In this document: positions 25,803 to 34,133 of the stretch, in pieces
Position numbering within the stretch: position 1 is the first letter of the stretch
Layout of the letters: each line of letters starts with the position of its first letter
Assembly (NCBI RefSeq): GCF_003149245.1
Contig: NZ_QGDL01000004.1
Location: 1 to 64,000, forward strand
Reading direction: 5' to 3'
Length of the DNA: 64,000 bases
From: Faecalicatena orotica
GTDB lineage: Bacteria; Bacillota; Clostridia; Lachnospirales; Lachnospiraceae
Made by a program: the position numbers and the translations under genes
The notes under the pieces: generated by a model
Told to the model about the DNA's origin: nothing
Databases searched by the model: none
The model's input: the letters and a program-made list of their open reading frames with translations, nothing else

Positions 25803-26471
25803 CTATTTCATTCCCCAGATGCCAACCTGCATATTAGATATCCATAATATCTCTACAACTCTGAATTTACAGTCACGAAGCAATTTTAAATGCTCTGTTA
25901 AAGTAATGGGGAAATAGTTTTGGTTGTAACGGCTTATATGCTCATCACTTTCTGCAGCTGTTTTCCCTTGTTCCATCTGATATAATTTCCATTTTTCCAA
26001 ATATATATTTTTCCCCAACTCGCTAAATGGAGCAAAATTTTCAAAACTTATAAATATACCATTTTCTCTCAATGACTGGTAACAGTTCTGAACAGCTTTC
26101 CTGCGCTCTTCTTTCTGCAAATAGTGATTTACCTGTATTGCAGTTATGACATCATACTCATTAGAATTTGTTAATTCCTGAATATCACATAGGATAAATT
26201 CTGTATTTGGATAGGGAAACCGTTCTTTTGCAATTTCAAGCATTTCAGATGAACAATCGCAAAAAGTGAATTTCTCAACTCCAATATTTTCGAAAGCTAT
26301 TTCAGCCATTTTACCAGTCCCACATCCTACATCAAGCCAATGTAATGCATTGAGATTGCATGACTTAACTAAATCAATTACCTGTTGGTAAAATTCATCA
26401 TAATATGGAAGTGTCTGTTTGATTTTCATATCATATTCTTTTGAAGTAAAAGCAGATATATTTTCACTCAA
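25803..26471 (-). CDS. class I SAM-dependent methyltransferase
   Basis: 222 residues. LDVGCGTGKM is motif I, FCDCSSEMLEIAKERFP is motif II, and FILCDIQELT and YDVITAIQVNHYL follow in the usual order. A small-molecule methyltransferase acting in the cytoplasm; substrate unknown. Start is read as TTG at 26471, six bases after AGGAGGTG; the GTG at 26480 would overlap the ribosome binding site. Gene lies 21 bases after the alpha/beta hydrolase gene on the same strand. Confidence 0.83.
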   Translation of the reverse strand: MSENISAFTSKEYDMKIKQTLPYYDEFYQQVIDLVKSCNLNALHWLDVGCGTGKMAEIAFENIGVEKFTFCDCSSEMLEIAKERFPYPNTEFILCDIQELTNSNEYDVITAIQVNHYLQKEERRKAVQNCYQSLRENGIFISFENFAPFSELGKNIYLEKWKLYQMEQGKTAAESDEHISRYNQNYFPITLTEHLKLLRDCKFRVVEILWISNMQVGIWGMK

Positions 26472-26492
26472 TGATAACACCTCCTCAGTAAA

Positions 26493-27350
26493 TCAGCAGT
26501 ACAGACCATGAAAATTCAGAAAACGAGTAATTGATTCCGCGATCATTTCTGGTTCTTCCCTATGAACATAGTGGCCACACGGCAGATCAATAAACTTTGC
26601 ATTCTCATTTTCCGAAAAATACTCCCGATGAATCTTTCCCCACTCCGGAATCTGTTTCAGGTTTCCCTTGTCATGAGATAAAAAGCACAGCACTGGCAGA
26701 AACGGGCATTTACCTTCTCCCGCTTTGTGCGCATTTTGTTTTATTAGATTGATTTCATCAATCATATTTTTACTAAGCAGCTGCTTCGAGGTAATCATAT
26801 ACATTTCTGCCTGCTGTTTTTTGTTTAGATGATTATACTTGACTGCCGGATGGGTTTTTACCATAATTTTTGCAGCGGGTTTGCGCAACAAGTGTGCAAG
26901 CCACACCTGCCGGGAAAGAAACCGCGGAACCACCAGCGAATCATAAGCTTTAGGTACTGCCATATCAAGACCTATAATGGCCTTAATTTCCTCAGGGTAT
27001 TTTTGACTCCAATATATCGCTTCGAGACCAGACATTGAATGGGCTGCCGGAATAAACGGCCCGGTGATATCGGCTTTTCTTAACGCCTCCCTCGTTTCTT
27101 CCAGAACAGTGTCAATGTCTCTGGGAAGTCCGGTTTGCCCGCTCCATCCATATCCGGGGCGTTCGACTACCACCATATTAACTTTCCCTGCCAGAAGGTG
27201 CCACAACGGTTTAAAATCATAAGTGGGACATTCCGTACCAGAGCCTGATAAAAATACAATTGTATTTTCAAAGTCTGTGGGATGTTTGGGGACACGATAA
27301 ACATGCATATATGTATCATTTACTTTAACGATCTTCCCTGGTGCCTGCAT
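26493..27350 (-). CDS. alpha/beta hydrolase
   Basis: 285 residues with FLSGSGTECP as oxyanion region, the nucleophile elbow AAHSMSGLEA (serine nucleophile in HSMSG), an aspartate in the SHDKGNLKQ region and the catalytic histidine in LPCGHYVHREEPE. A cytoplasmic esterase or similar hydrolase, substrate unknown. GGAGG precedes the ATG. Likely co-transcribed with the downstream methyltransferase. Confidence 0.83.
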   Translation of the reverse strand: MQAPGKIVKVNDTYMHVYRVPKHPTDFENTIVFLSGSGTECPTYDFKPLWHLLAGKVNMVVVERPGYGWSGQTGLPRDIDTVLEETREALRKADITGPFIPAAHSMSGLEAIYWSQKYPEEIKAIIGLDMAVPKAYDSLVVPRFLSRQVWLAHLLRKPAAKIMVKTHPAVKYNHLNKKQQAEMYMITSKQLLSKNMIDEINLIKQNAHKAGEGKCPFLPVLCFLSHDKGNLKQIPEWGKIHREYFSENENAKFIDLPCGHYVHREEPEMIAESITRFLNFHGLYC

Positions 27351-27392
27351 TCATTCCTCCATTCTTGAACCTAGTACAGCTTTGCCAACTGG

Positions 27393-27833
27393 TCAATACT
27401 TCATTATTTCAGATTTTATTGATTCCATCTTCTCCTGACACTCACTACATTCTCTATCATGAATAGAGATAATGCCTCCGCATTTTGGACAAGTATATTT
27501 CTCTTTCTGATTTTCCATAAACACCTCCAGCCCGTTGTTTCGAACAAATTCACTATTTTCCATAAGGCTTGCCTGATATCTCTCGTTGTAACTTTTCTCA
27601 AGGTTTTTAATCATTTTGCATGGATAGTCTGTACACTCGAAGCAATATGAGTATCCTTTCACTTTCATACAGTCTTTTATTTTACATTTGCGGCAGTGCT
27701 TAGGTTTGCCTTCATCACTATTCAGACAACCCATACATGGCTTTTTATGATAACAGTGTTTATAACATACCTTACAGTTCATCCCACAAGGGGCAAACAT
27801 AATAGTGTCAATACACTCATCTGGCATTTTCAT
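27393..27833 (-). CDS. DUF3795-like cysteine-rich protein with C-terminal zinc ribbon
   Basis: 146 residues. The N-terminal half has CGMNCKVCYKHC, CMGC, CRKCKIKDC and CFECTDYPC as in DUF3795 proteins. The C-terminal half ends with CPKCGGIISIHDRECSEC, a zinc-ribbon pattern. Likely metal-binding; role unknown. The ATG at 27833 follows AAGGGAG. Shares the N-terminal motif type with the gene at 21028. Confidence 0.78.
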   Translation of the reverse strand: MKMPDECIDTIMFAPCGMNCKVCYKHCYHKKPCMGCLNSDEGKPKHCRKCKIKDCMKVKGYSYCFECTDYPCKMIKNLEKSYNERYQASLMENSEFVRNNGLEVFMENQKEKYTCPKCGGIISIHDRECSECQEKMESIKSEIMKY

Positions 27834-27916
27834 ATGATTCTCCCTTCGTGTCATATATTTAACCTGATTGCATCACTTGTTCTAAAAATCCAACGCCATA
27901 CTTCCTTTCCATAACC

Positions 27917-28474
27917 TTACCCCTTCTTTGTCCTTTTTATCAAAATGAGGGCAAGAATGGAAACAACCATATATCCGATGATGGCAATTACAGATGCCTC
28001 AATGCCAAATTCTCCTCCTAATAAAAAATGATTTGCTGTCCAGCACATAGTTAAACATGGAATATCTATTTGGTTCCACACCGATATGCAGAATACCGCC
28101 GACAATTATTATATTCCACAGACTGTGTACAATTGCGCTGTTCCAAATATTACCGCTTTCGTATGTAACAGATCTGCTCCGATAAGATGGGATAAGGCAA
28201 AGATGACGGATGAAATGATAACCGCGGCATTAAATTTTACAGCACCTGTAACCGTATAACAAATCTCACCTGTACTCATAGGCGTGATTTCCCATTTTCC
28301 GGCCATATGAAAATAAGCACTTCCTACTGCATCAGGTAATCCAATTACTGTAACAGCCTGACCGATTAATACAGCGGCAAGCTGTGATATGATAAGAGAA
28401 ACATAAGCCAATACTACAGTTGCTATGGCTTGTTTTGTAGTTACTTTTGCAGGTGTACTTAATAGTTTATACAT
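27917..28474 (-). pseudogene. degraded CPBP (CAAX-type) intramembrane protease gene
   Basis: Three frames are needed to read the remnant. The first gives MYKLLSTPAKVTTKQAIATV through SSVIFALSHL, the H-containing CPBP motif. The second gives AIVHSLWNIIIVGGILHIG, the third conserved motif, and reaches a stop. The third gives LGGEFGIEASVIAIIGY and the end near 27917. The EExxxR catalytic motif expected before FALSHL is absent, so an internal deletion is likely as well. Two frameshifts and the lost motif argue for a dead gene. It overlaps the upstream small gene by eight bases. Confidence 0.75.
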
Positions 28475-28862
28475 CTTTTACTGCTCCTTGCAGATTCTGA
28501 TCCGGTATTATATCTTCAATTTTCACATTAGAAGTCTCATCTACCGGTTTAAAATAATAAAATGTGATATCTTCCCCGATTTCCCATTTTGAAAAATCCA
28601 GACCTGATTTTGAACAGTCCAATACCAGCTCATCAGATGAAAAATCATCGGTTTCCTGATTCAGCCTTACCGTCATTGTTTTATCAGTATCCTCTTTAGC
28701 CACTATTTGTGCATAAGAATGATATAAGTGGTCATACTCACCACCTGTTCTGAGATCATCCCGGGCACCATCCGTTCCGTCCCGGAAGCCCCAGTTTATC
28801 ACAATCCACCCTGTAATTACAATGAATATTGCAGCAATGATTAACGCGATTCTTTTCTTCAT
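28467..28862 (-). CDS. hypothetical membrane-anchored protein (131 aa)
   Basis: An N-terminal hydrophobic helix (KKRIALIIAAIFIVITGWIVI) is followed by about 105 acidic residues outside the membrane, including DKTMTVRLNQETDDFSSDELV. The soluble part looks like a small beta-rich domain, not recognised. Last intact gene of the long minus-strand run when read from the promoter side; its own promoter lies in the divergent region to 29067. Confidence 0.55.
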   Translation of the reverse strand: MKKRIALIIAAIFIVITGWIVINWGFRDGTDGARDDLRTGGEYDHLYHSYAQIVAKEDTDKTMTVRLNQETDDFSSDELVLDCSKSGLDFSKWEIGEDITFYYFKPVDETSNVKIEDIIPDQNLQGAVKDV

Positions 28863-28929
28863 ACGCCTTGTCCTCTGAAGCTCCTAAAAAGCTCCATGAA
28901 TGTAATCTCACAAGTATCCTGAACAAAAT

Positions 28930-28970
28930 CCTTGATATTAGTATACTGAACCAGTATCAAAATATCAAGG
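28930..28970. promoter_or_regulatory. long imperfect palindrome in a divergent promoter region
   Basis: CCTTGATATT (28930-28939) is the exact inverse of AATATCAAGG (28961-28970), and the interior AGTATACTG/CAGTATCA is also partly symmetrical. It lies between divergently transcribed membrane-protein and lipoprotein genes and lacks a T run, so an operator is more likely than a terminator. Confidence 0.45.
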
Positions 28971-29067
28971 ATTGACTGGTTGTACACCAGACGATGGTTG
29001 ACGTTCGTCTATCAGAGCTATAGAATGTAATTAAATACTACAAATATTTATGAAAGGGGATGTTTCT

Positions 29068-29715
29068 ATGAAAAAAGGTACTATCTCTCTGTTTGGTCTG
29101 GTTTTAGTCCTGATTATGACTGTCGTACTTACCGGCTGTTCCAGTAATAAATCTGCCGATAGCGGGCAGACCGGGGATTCCTCTGACAAGGCACAAAGTA
29201 ATGCTGCAAATTCTTCCGAAACTCCGTCTCCAGAACCCCCAGAACTACAGCCCGAAGAAAATCCCCCTTCACAAAATACAGATGATTCTATAGAATTATC
29301 CGGTTATATGAATGAAGAGAGCCTGCCATCTATGGTTCAGGAATTGGGACTTACGAAAGCAGAAGGTGAACAGTTTGGAGAATTAGGCGAACGATTTGAA
29401 GGGAACGGTATTTCCGTAGAATGGCAGCCTTCGTCCGGGACCAATCCCTCTATTCCCATCACAGTCCAATGCTCGGATAATTACAGTGTAAGCATGCAGG
29501 GTGTGTCTTGCGGAAATTCTTATGAAGACACAAAATCCAGTCTTCTTCAGAACGGCTGGCGGGCCGTTGGAACAGATACCAAGCACCCTAATTCATTTTT
29601 AATGGAAACAGATAATAATGAAAGGTTCCTGATATCACTGACACTGGATAGTTCAGACAGCGTAAGTGAATGGGATTGGTGTAACTGGCCGCAGGGGAAT
29701 CTGGTTGTACAATAG
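29068..29715 (+). CDS. hypothetical lipoprotein (215 aa)
   Basis: Signal peptide with lipobox LTGC (C24), then a low-complexity linker rich in S, D, P and E (about 25-80), then a globular domain with VQELGLTKAEGEQFGELG and a cysteine pair in the VQCSDNYSVSMQGVSCG stretch. Surface-anchored; function unknown. The ATG at 29068 follows AAAGGGGATG; the in-frame ATG at 29050 would put that site inside the gene. Confidence 0.7.
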   Translation: MKKGTISLFGLVLVLIMTVVLTGCSSNKSADSGQTGDSSDKAQSNAANSSETPSPEPPELQPEENPPSQNTDDSIELSGYMNEESLPSMVQELGLTKAEGEQFGELGERFEGNGISVEWQPSSGTNPSIPITVQCSDNYSVSMQGVSCGNSYEDTKSSLLQNGWRAVGTDTKHPNSFLMETDNNERFLISLTLDSSDSVSEWDWCNWPQGNLVVQ

Positions 29716-29778
29716 GAAGATAATACAAAGAGTTTATAAAGTACTAAGGCCAGTGGCTGCTATTTTATGGTTCTTGCT

Positions 29779-29805
29779 TTGAGCCGCCCACTATTGGACG
29801 GCTCT
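29779..29805. terminator. hairpin terminator, copy 1 of a near-identical pair
   Basis: GAGCCGCCCA and TGGACGGCTC form a hairpin with one bulged mismatch, between convergent genes. The 27 bases 29779-29805 match 30810-30836 with a single difference. Confidence 0.75.
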
Positions 29806-29807
29806 TG

Positions 29808-30185
29808 TTAATATCCCCTCTCCGCAAATATCTTTTTCGCAGTAAAAACAGCATTCAATACTCTCGGAAATCCCGTATATGGGATACATTGTAAAAATGT
29901 CTCTATGACCTTCTGCGGCGGGATGCCTACATTTAAAGCCCCATTGATATGAACCTCCAGCTGCGGTTCGCAGCCCCCTAAAGTAAGCAGGCTGGTAATT
30001 GTAATCAGTTCCCTCTCCTGCATACTCATTTCTTTTCTTGTGTAAATATCTCCAAATGCAAATTCAACTATGAATTTACCCAGATCCGGTGAGATATCCT
30101 CCAGTGACCGAATGACAGCCTCACCGCCTGCACCGTCAATTTCTTTTAAGCGTTTCATTCCATTTTCATATCTCGTTTCTTTCAT
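29808..30185 (-). CDS. carboxymuconolactone decarboxylase (CMD) family protein
   Basis: 125 residues, all-helical CMD fold: FIVEFAFGDIYTRKEMSMQERELITI, then GGCEPQLEVHINGALNVG and the final FPRVLNAVFTAKKIF. The AhpD-like CxxC is not present; only one cysteine sits at the GGCEPQ position, as in gamma-carboxymuconolactone decarboxylases. AAGGAGG precedes the ATG. It is divergent from the MerR gene at 30276, which probably controls it. Confidence 0.85.
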   Translation of the reverse strand: MKETRYENGMKRLKEIDGAGGEAVIRSLEDISPDLGKFIVEFAFGDIYTRKEMSMQERELITITSLLTLGGCEPQLEVHINGALNVGIPPQKVIETFLQCIPYTGFPRVLNAVFTAKKIFAERGY

Positions 30186-30275
30186 TTGATTTTACCTCCT
30201 TAAGCGATTACAATATAAGCATATTTCTTAGACTATACTGTAAGTCAAGAGTTTTTTAGGAGGTGGGTATAACTT

Positions 30276-30629
30276 ATGACAATAGGTGAATTATCAAAGG
30301 TGACAAATATCAGCGAATATACACTGCGATATTATGAGAAGAAGGGATTGATCCGCGTAAGCCGTGATCCTATAGGCAGGCGCTGCTACGAGCAGGGCGA
30401 TATAGAATGGGTAAAATTTATCCAAAGGTTAAAAGATACCGGCATGCTTCTGAGAGATATCGAAAAATATTCAAAGCTTCGATATGAAGGGGCAGCTACC
30501 ATGCCGGAACGGTTAGAGATGCTTCAGGGGCACAGGTTGTATGTTCTTGAACAGCAGAAGAAATGGGCTGAATATCTGGATAATCTGGATTGTAAGATCG
30601 AGTTCTATAAAAACAGTATTCCTGATTAG
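30276..30629 (+). CDS. MerR-family transcriptional regulator
   Basis: 117 residues. The N-terminal winged helix starts MTIGELSKVTNISEYTLRYY and continues with EKKGLIRVSRDPIGRRCYEQ; a coiled-coil dimer helix follows. No metal-binding cysteines at the C-terminus, so it belongs to the small-molecule-sensing group. AGGAGGTG upstream. Divergent from the CMD gene with a 90-base gap, the classic layout for MerR regulation of an adjacent stress gene. Confidence 0.87.
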   Translation: MTIGELSKVTNISEYTLRYYEKKGLIRVSRDPIGRRCYEQGDIEWVKFIQRLKDTGMLLRDIEKYSKLRYEGAATMPERLEMLQGHRLYVLEQQKKWAEYLDNLDCKIEFYKNSIPD

Positions 30630-30809
30630 CACACTATCAGTATCTTCTTTATCCCTTTCTTATCTTGCGAAATATATTTCTTATCTTGTCCACCCGAAAA
30701 CTTATGTTCCCGCATGCGAACATAGGGTATAAACAGCAGCAATTTGTATAAAAGTACCCTCATTTTAAATTGCAGCTGTATCCCCTTTTGTTATTTGCTT
30801 CGAAAAAAA

Positions 30810-30836
30810 TTGAGCCGCCCAGTATTGGACGGCTCT
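30810..30836. terminator. hairpin terminator, copy 2 of a near-identical pair
   Basis: Same hairpin as 29779-29805 with one changed base, preceded by AAAAAAA and followed by CTTTAT. It lies between the MerR gene and the convergent Fic gene. Confidence 0.75.
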
Positions 30837-30894
30837 CTTTATAAAAAACGCTATATTTAGCATAATTCTTATTAACATTCTTCATTTATTCGTT

Positions 30895-31785
30895 TTAATA
30901 CTGGATTCTAAAGTAATCCAGATAAGCTTTATATTCATCCTGCGCTGTCAGGCAGGTATCCGTCAAATACCCTTTTTCATTGCCCCATTCCTTCAAGCCA
31001 CGATAGTAGAACATTTTCAGACTATCATCAAGGATAAACGGAACAATATTGTATTTCAGGCACTCTTTAAACATAATCAACCTACCCACACGACCGTTTC
31101 CATCCTGAAACGGATGAATTCTTTCAAACTTCACATGAAAGTCCAGAATATCTTCAAAAGTTTTTTCTTTCTTAATATTATACTCTGTCAGCAGTACTTT
31201 CATTTTATCAGCAACTTCTTCTGGAAGTGCAGTGGACAAGCCGCCCACCTCATTAGGCATTTTTTTATAATCACCCACAGTGAACCAATCTTTCCGGGAG
31301 TCACTGGTCCCATTTTTTAAGATCAAATGAAGCCCTTTGATGAACTTTTCTGTCAATGTCAGTTTTGCATTGTCAATAATCATATCAATACAGCGAAAAT
31401 GATTGGCCGTTTCAATTATATCGTCCACATTAAGAACTTCATTTTCTACACCAATGGTATTCGTTTCAAAAATATATCTGGTTAGATCATGGGTCAGATG
31501 GCTGCCTTCCATATGGTTCGAGTTATAAGTCATATCAATCTGTGTCTTGTGGTAAATACCACCAGAATATTTCTTTTTCTTTTCATCCTGCAGAATATCC
31601 AACAATGTTTTAGGCTGTTCTTTTTTCTTATTGGAACGCTCCGGCTTTTCTGCATTTTCCGGAATATTCCAAGTCTTGCCGGTAAGAAATGCACCGCTTA
31701 CTCGTCCCTGAGCGCAATAGTTTCTTACGCTGCGTTCCGAAACATTCCATTTTTTTGCTATCTTAGTAACTGAAAGATATCGCAT
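30895..31785 (-). CDS. Fic-domain protein with N-terminal helix-turn-helix
   Basis: 296 residues. Residues 1-45 resemble a small DNA-binding helix-turn-helix (MRYLSVTKIAKKWNVSERSV). The catalytic motif HPFQDGNGRVGR lies at 224-235 with H224 as base, as in AMP-transferring Fic enzymes. SNHMEG at 89-94 matches the inhibitory motif [S/T]xxxE[G/N], so E93 should hold the enzyme in check from within the same chain (class II). GGAGG precedes the ATG. No antitoxin-type partner is encoded next to it, in keeping with self-inhibition. Target protein unknown. Confidence 0.88.
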   Translation of the reverse strand: MRYLSVTKIAKKWNVSERSVRNYCAQGRVSGAFLTGKTWNIPENAEKPERSNKKKEQPKTLLDILQDEKKKKYSGGIYHKTQIDMTYNSNHMEGSHLTHDLTRYIFETNTIGVENEVLNVDDIIETANHFRCIDMIIDNAKLTLTEKFIKGLHLILKNGTSDSRKDWFTVGDYKKMPNEVGGLSTALPEEVADKMKVLLTEYNIKKEKTFEDILDFHVKFERIHPFQDGNGRVGRLIMFKECLKYNIVPFILDDSLKMFYYRGLKEWGNEKGYLTDTCLTAQDEYKAYLDYFRIQY

Positions 31786-32034
31786 ATGCTCCCCTCCGTT
31801 AAGAATTGAATCAATAATTATACTAATCTATGTATAGTATATCACATTATCGGCAATGTTTTTCAATTATTTATGTGACTTCTAGTATTTAATTGCCGTT
31901 TCTGGTAATTTCAAAGTCCATAGTTACTGATTTGCTGATTTTAACATGAACATAAACGTACAACTTTCAAGAAAGATAAACCACCAGACGCAAAACATTT
32001 GATGTCTGCAGACCATTTTATAGAGTTTCTATTC

Positions 32035-32172
32035 TCAACTCCTACATGCTCCCTTTCTGCCTCGTTTCTTTATATTGATATAGTAAGTATTACTCGATAT
32101 TATTTCTGCCGCAGCCACTACTGATATCGCTGCTATGGCAATGTACTTTATTACTAAAAACACTCTTTTCAT
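32035..32172 (-). CDS. small membrane protein (45 aa)
   Basis: MKRVFLVIKYIAIAAISVV begins a single membrane helix of about 20 residues, followed by a basic tail KKRGRKGACRS, giving an N-out or tail-in small protein. CAGGAGGCC lies five bases before the ATG, a strong site. It follows the 96-residue gene by 17 bases on the same strand. Not recognised. Confidence 0.55.
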   Translation of the reverse strand: MKRVFLVIKYIAIAAISVVAAAEIISSNTYYINIKKRGRKGACRS

Positions 32173-32189
32173 AAATAGGCCTCCTGTAA

Positions 32190-32480
32190 TTATTTTTTCC
32201 TTAATATTGCCAGTTCAATAATTTGTGCAAGTAAAATCAGACCGCCGCATATAAAACAGGCTTTTGCAGCTTTATGATATCCTTTTTCATCAAGCGGTAC
32301 AGCACCTGCTATAAGCCCGGCACCTGTCAAAAATGCGAATGTTTTTCCTATCAGGCGGACAGGACGGATACTCCACATTAAGTTAAGTGATTTATCAAGT
32401 ATTTTAGCTGCCCCCTCAAAAGTCTTTTCAATCGTATCTCCAAAATGTTCCATTGTGTTTTCAAATTTTTGTTCTGTCAT
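32190..32480 (-). CDS. hypothetical membrane protein (96 aa)
   Basis: An amphipathic N-terminal half (EHFGDTIEKTFEGAAKILDK) is followed by two hydrophobic segments (about residues 42-60 and 72-92). Not recognised. It lies 64 bases downstream of a TetR gene on the same strand and is followed by the 45-residue gene, so the three may form one transcript under that regulator. Confidence 0.6.
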   Translation of the reverse strand: MTEQKFENTMEHFGDTIEKTFEGAAKILDKSLNLMWSIRPVRLIGKTFAFLTGAGLIAGAVPLDEKGYHKAAKACFICGGLILLAQIIELAILRKK

Positions 32481-32544
32481 ATTTTAATCCTCCTACTCAA
32501 TAATTGATTTTTATGTATAGTTCTGTAAGGAAAATGAGTGTCTA

Positions 32545-33192
32545 TTAATCATCAAGTTCCATTTCTTTAAAGGAATGCACTGCAATCTCTTTGATTTCAT
32601 CATCAATAAGCGGAAGTCCCATAGCCTCAAGCATTGTTCCGATACAGGTTAACTTGTCCATCATCTCCTCTACGGAACCGGGGTAAACAGATGGCGCCAG
32701 CCACAAATTTATCAATAACGGAAGTAATTCTGAAAGTTCTTTGGGAAATTTTGCTTTTATTGATCCATCATGCTGCCCTTCTTTAATTAATTCGAACCAT
32801 AAAGGGGCAATTAACCGTCTGTCCGTTTCAATCATTCTTGCTAATATTCGTGGGTTTTTCAGCATAGGAAGAGTATGTTTGTTTAATTGTGACCTTTTCA
32901 CATCCACACGGTTAATCTTAATGACTTCACGCATTTTCTGCAGGCCATTCAAATCTTTACGCTGTTTGACAATTGTAAAAGGATTGTTTTCAAAGAACAT
33001 TTTATCTCCTATCGCGTCCATAATTTCTTCTTTAGACCTAAAGTGATGATAAACTGCCCCTCTGGTTAACCCGCCAAGCTCCTCTACGATATCCTGAATG
33101 GTTGTGCTGTCATATCCCTTTTCCAAAAATAAACGCTGTGATACTTCCATTATCTTTTCGATAGTAACTTCAGGAAATTTGTTTCGAGCCAT
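32545..33192 (-). CDS. TetR-family regulator (1)
   Basis: 215 residues. N-terminal TetR helix-turn-helix: LFLEKGYDSTTIQDIVEEL and LTRGAVYHHFRSKEEIMDAI. The C-terminal domain is a ligand pocket of unknown specificity. The ATG at 33192 has GGGAGG upstream; the longer frame to 33231 does not. It is a clear paralogue of the gene at 33417 (both start MA.NKFPE), and an almost identical palindrome precedes each gene. No efflux pump gene is adjacent. Confidence 0.87.
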   Translation of the reverse strand: MARNKFPEVTIEKIMEVSQRLFLEKGYDSTTIQDIVEELGGLTRGAVYHHFRSKEEIMDAIGDKMFFENNPFTIVKQRKDLNGLQKMREVIKINRVDVKRSQLNKHTLPMLKNPRILARMIETDRRLIAPLWFELIKEGQHDGSIKAKFPKELSELLPLLINLWLAPSVYPGSVEEMMDKLTCIGTMLEAMGLPLIDDEIKEIAVHSFKEMELDD

Positions 33193-33244
33193 AATAATCC
33201 TCCCTTCTCTTAGTTTTCTCATACTTAACATTAGCGTTCATAAT

Positions 33245-33263
33245 CATTCATTCTGTATGTATG
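33245..33263. promoter_or_regulatory. TetR operator copy upstream of TetR (1)
   Basis: CATTCAT-TCTGT-ATGTATG, a 7-5-7 palindrome with one mismatch, 53 bases upstream of the start codon. Apart from that mismatch it is identical to 34087-34105. Confidence 0.6.
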
Positions 33264-33416
33264 ATTATAGGTAAAAATAAATTACCCCTTTCAGGTAATC
33301 TATTTTCCCTTGCTCAGTGTGTCGTGCATTCCTGATATCTGCGGATTTCTCCGCACACTTTCTGTCCCTAAAGTTATATTGAACCAATTCGCAATCCGCT
33401 TCGCTGTTTCCTCGAT

Positions 33417-34058
33417 TCAGTGAAATAATACGTCACACATTTTTTCAATCGCCCTGGCCATTTCGTCATCCATAAGATCAAGGCCAACACTTTCCAGCAT
33501 AATCCTGATATATTTTAGTTTCAGCAAGAACTTCTCTTTTGTCGTATTGAATATCATCGGGCTTAACCAGATACTGAAAAAAACAGTTATTATCTCGGCA
33601 AGGACATCAGCATCTTCACATTTAATAGATCCATCAATGATTCCCTCTTCAATATAAACCTGTGTCATAGGAATCACTGAGTTTTGGCAGTCCAGCAGAT
33701 ACGCAGATACTAATTTGGGACTTTTATAAAAAGTCTGGGAGAGCATGGAATACATCTGTATCTGTTCATCATCAAAAAGGGGAGCGATTAACAACTTCTG
33801 TAATTTTTCCAATCCGTTTAATGAAGTCTCCTCTTTTAATTTATAAAAAGAAGTTGTTTCGTTAAACATATAAGCAGTAACAGCATCTAACATTTCTTCC
33901 TTTCCTCTAAAATGATGATAAATAGCACCTCTTGTAAGCCCGCATGCATCTGCAATACCCTGCAATGTGACTTTTTCATATCCGTTTTCAAGAAAGAGCT
34001 TTTTTGCTGTATCCAGTATCATTTTTTCGGTGATTTCGGGGAATTTATTTCCTGCCAT
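33417..34058 (-). CDS. TetR-family regulator (2)
   Basis: 213 residues with the TetR helix-turn-helix LFLENGYEKVTLQGIADACG and LTRGAIYHHFRGKEEMLDAV. Close paralogue of TetR (1). The ATG at 34058 is favoured over the upstream TTG frame start at 34082. It probably binds the palindrome at 34087-34105 in its own promoter. The effector and other targets are unknown. Confidence 0.87.
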   Translation of the reverse strand: MAGNKFPEITEKMILDTAKKLFLENGYEKVTLQGIADACGLTRGAIYHHFRGKEEMLDAVTAYMFNETTSFYKLKEETSLNGLEKLQKLLIAPLFDDEQIQMYSMLSQTFYKSPKLVSAYLLDCQNSVIPMTQVYIEEGIIDGSIKCEDADVLAEIITVFFSIWLSPMIFNTTKEKFLLKLKYIRIMLESVGLDLMDDEMARAIEKMCDVLFH

Positions 34059-34086
34059 TTTCGAATTATCTCCCTTATGCAATCTT

Positions 34087-34105
34087 CATACATTCTGTAT
34101 GTATG
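34087..34105. promoter_or_regulatory. TetR operator copy upstream of TetR (2)
   Basis: CATACAT-TCTGT-ATGTATG is a perfect 7-5-7 palindrome 29 bases upstream of the TetR (2) start. The flanking ATTAT is also shared with the copy at 33245-33263. Confidence 0.65.
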
Positions 34106-34133
34106 ATTATGATAACATTGTCTTTAAGAAAAG

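Noticed and set aside
15958-28862. Chromosomal integron cassette array
   Set aside because: The one-way layout suggests it, but no integron integrase and no attC-like folded sites with the expected core ends were seen in the gaps that I checked.
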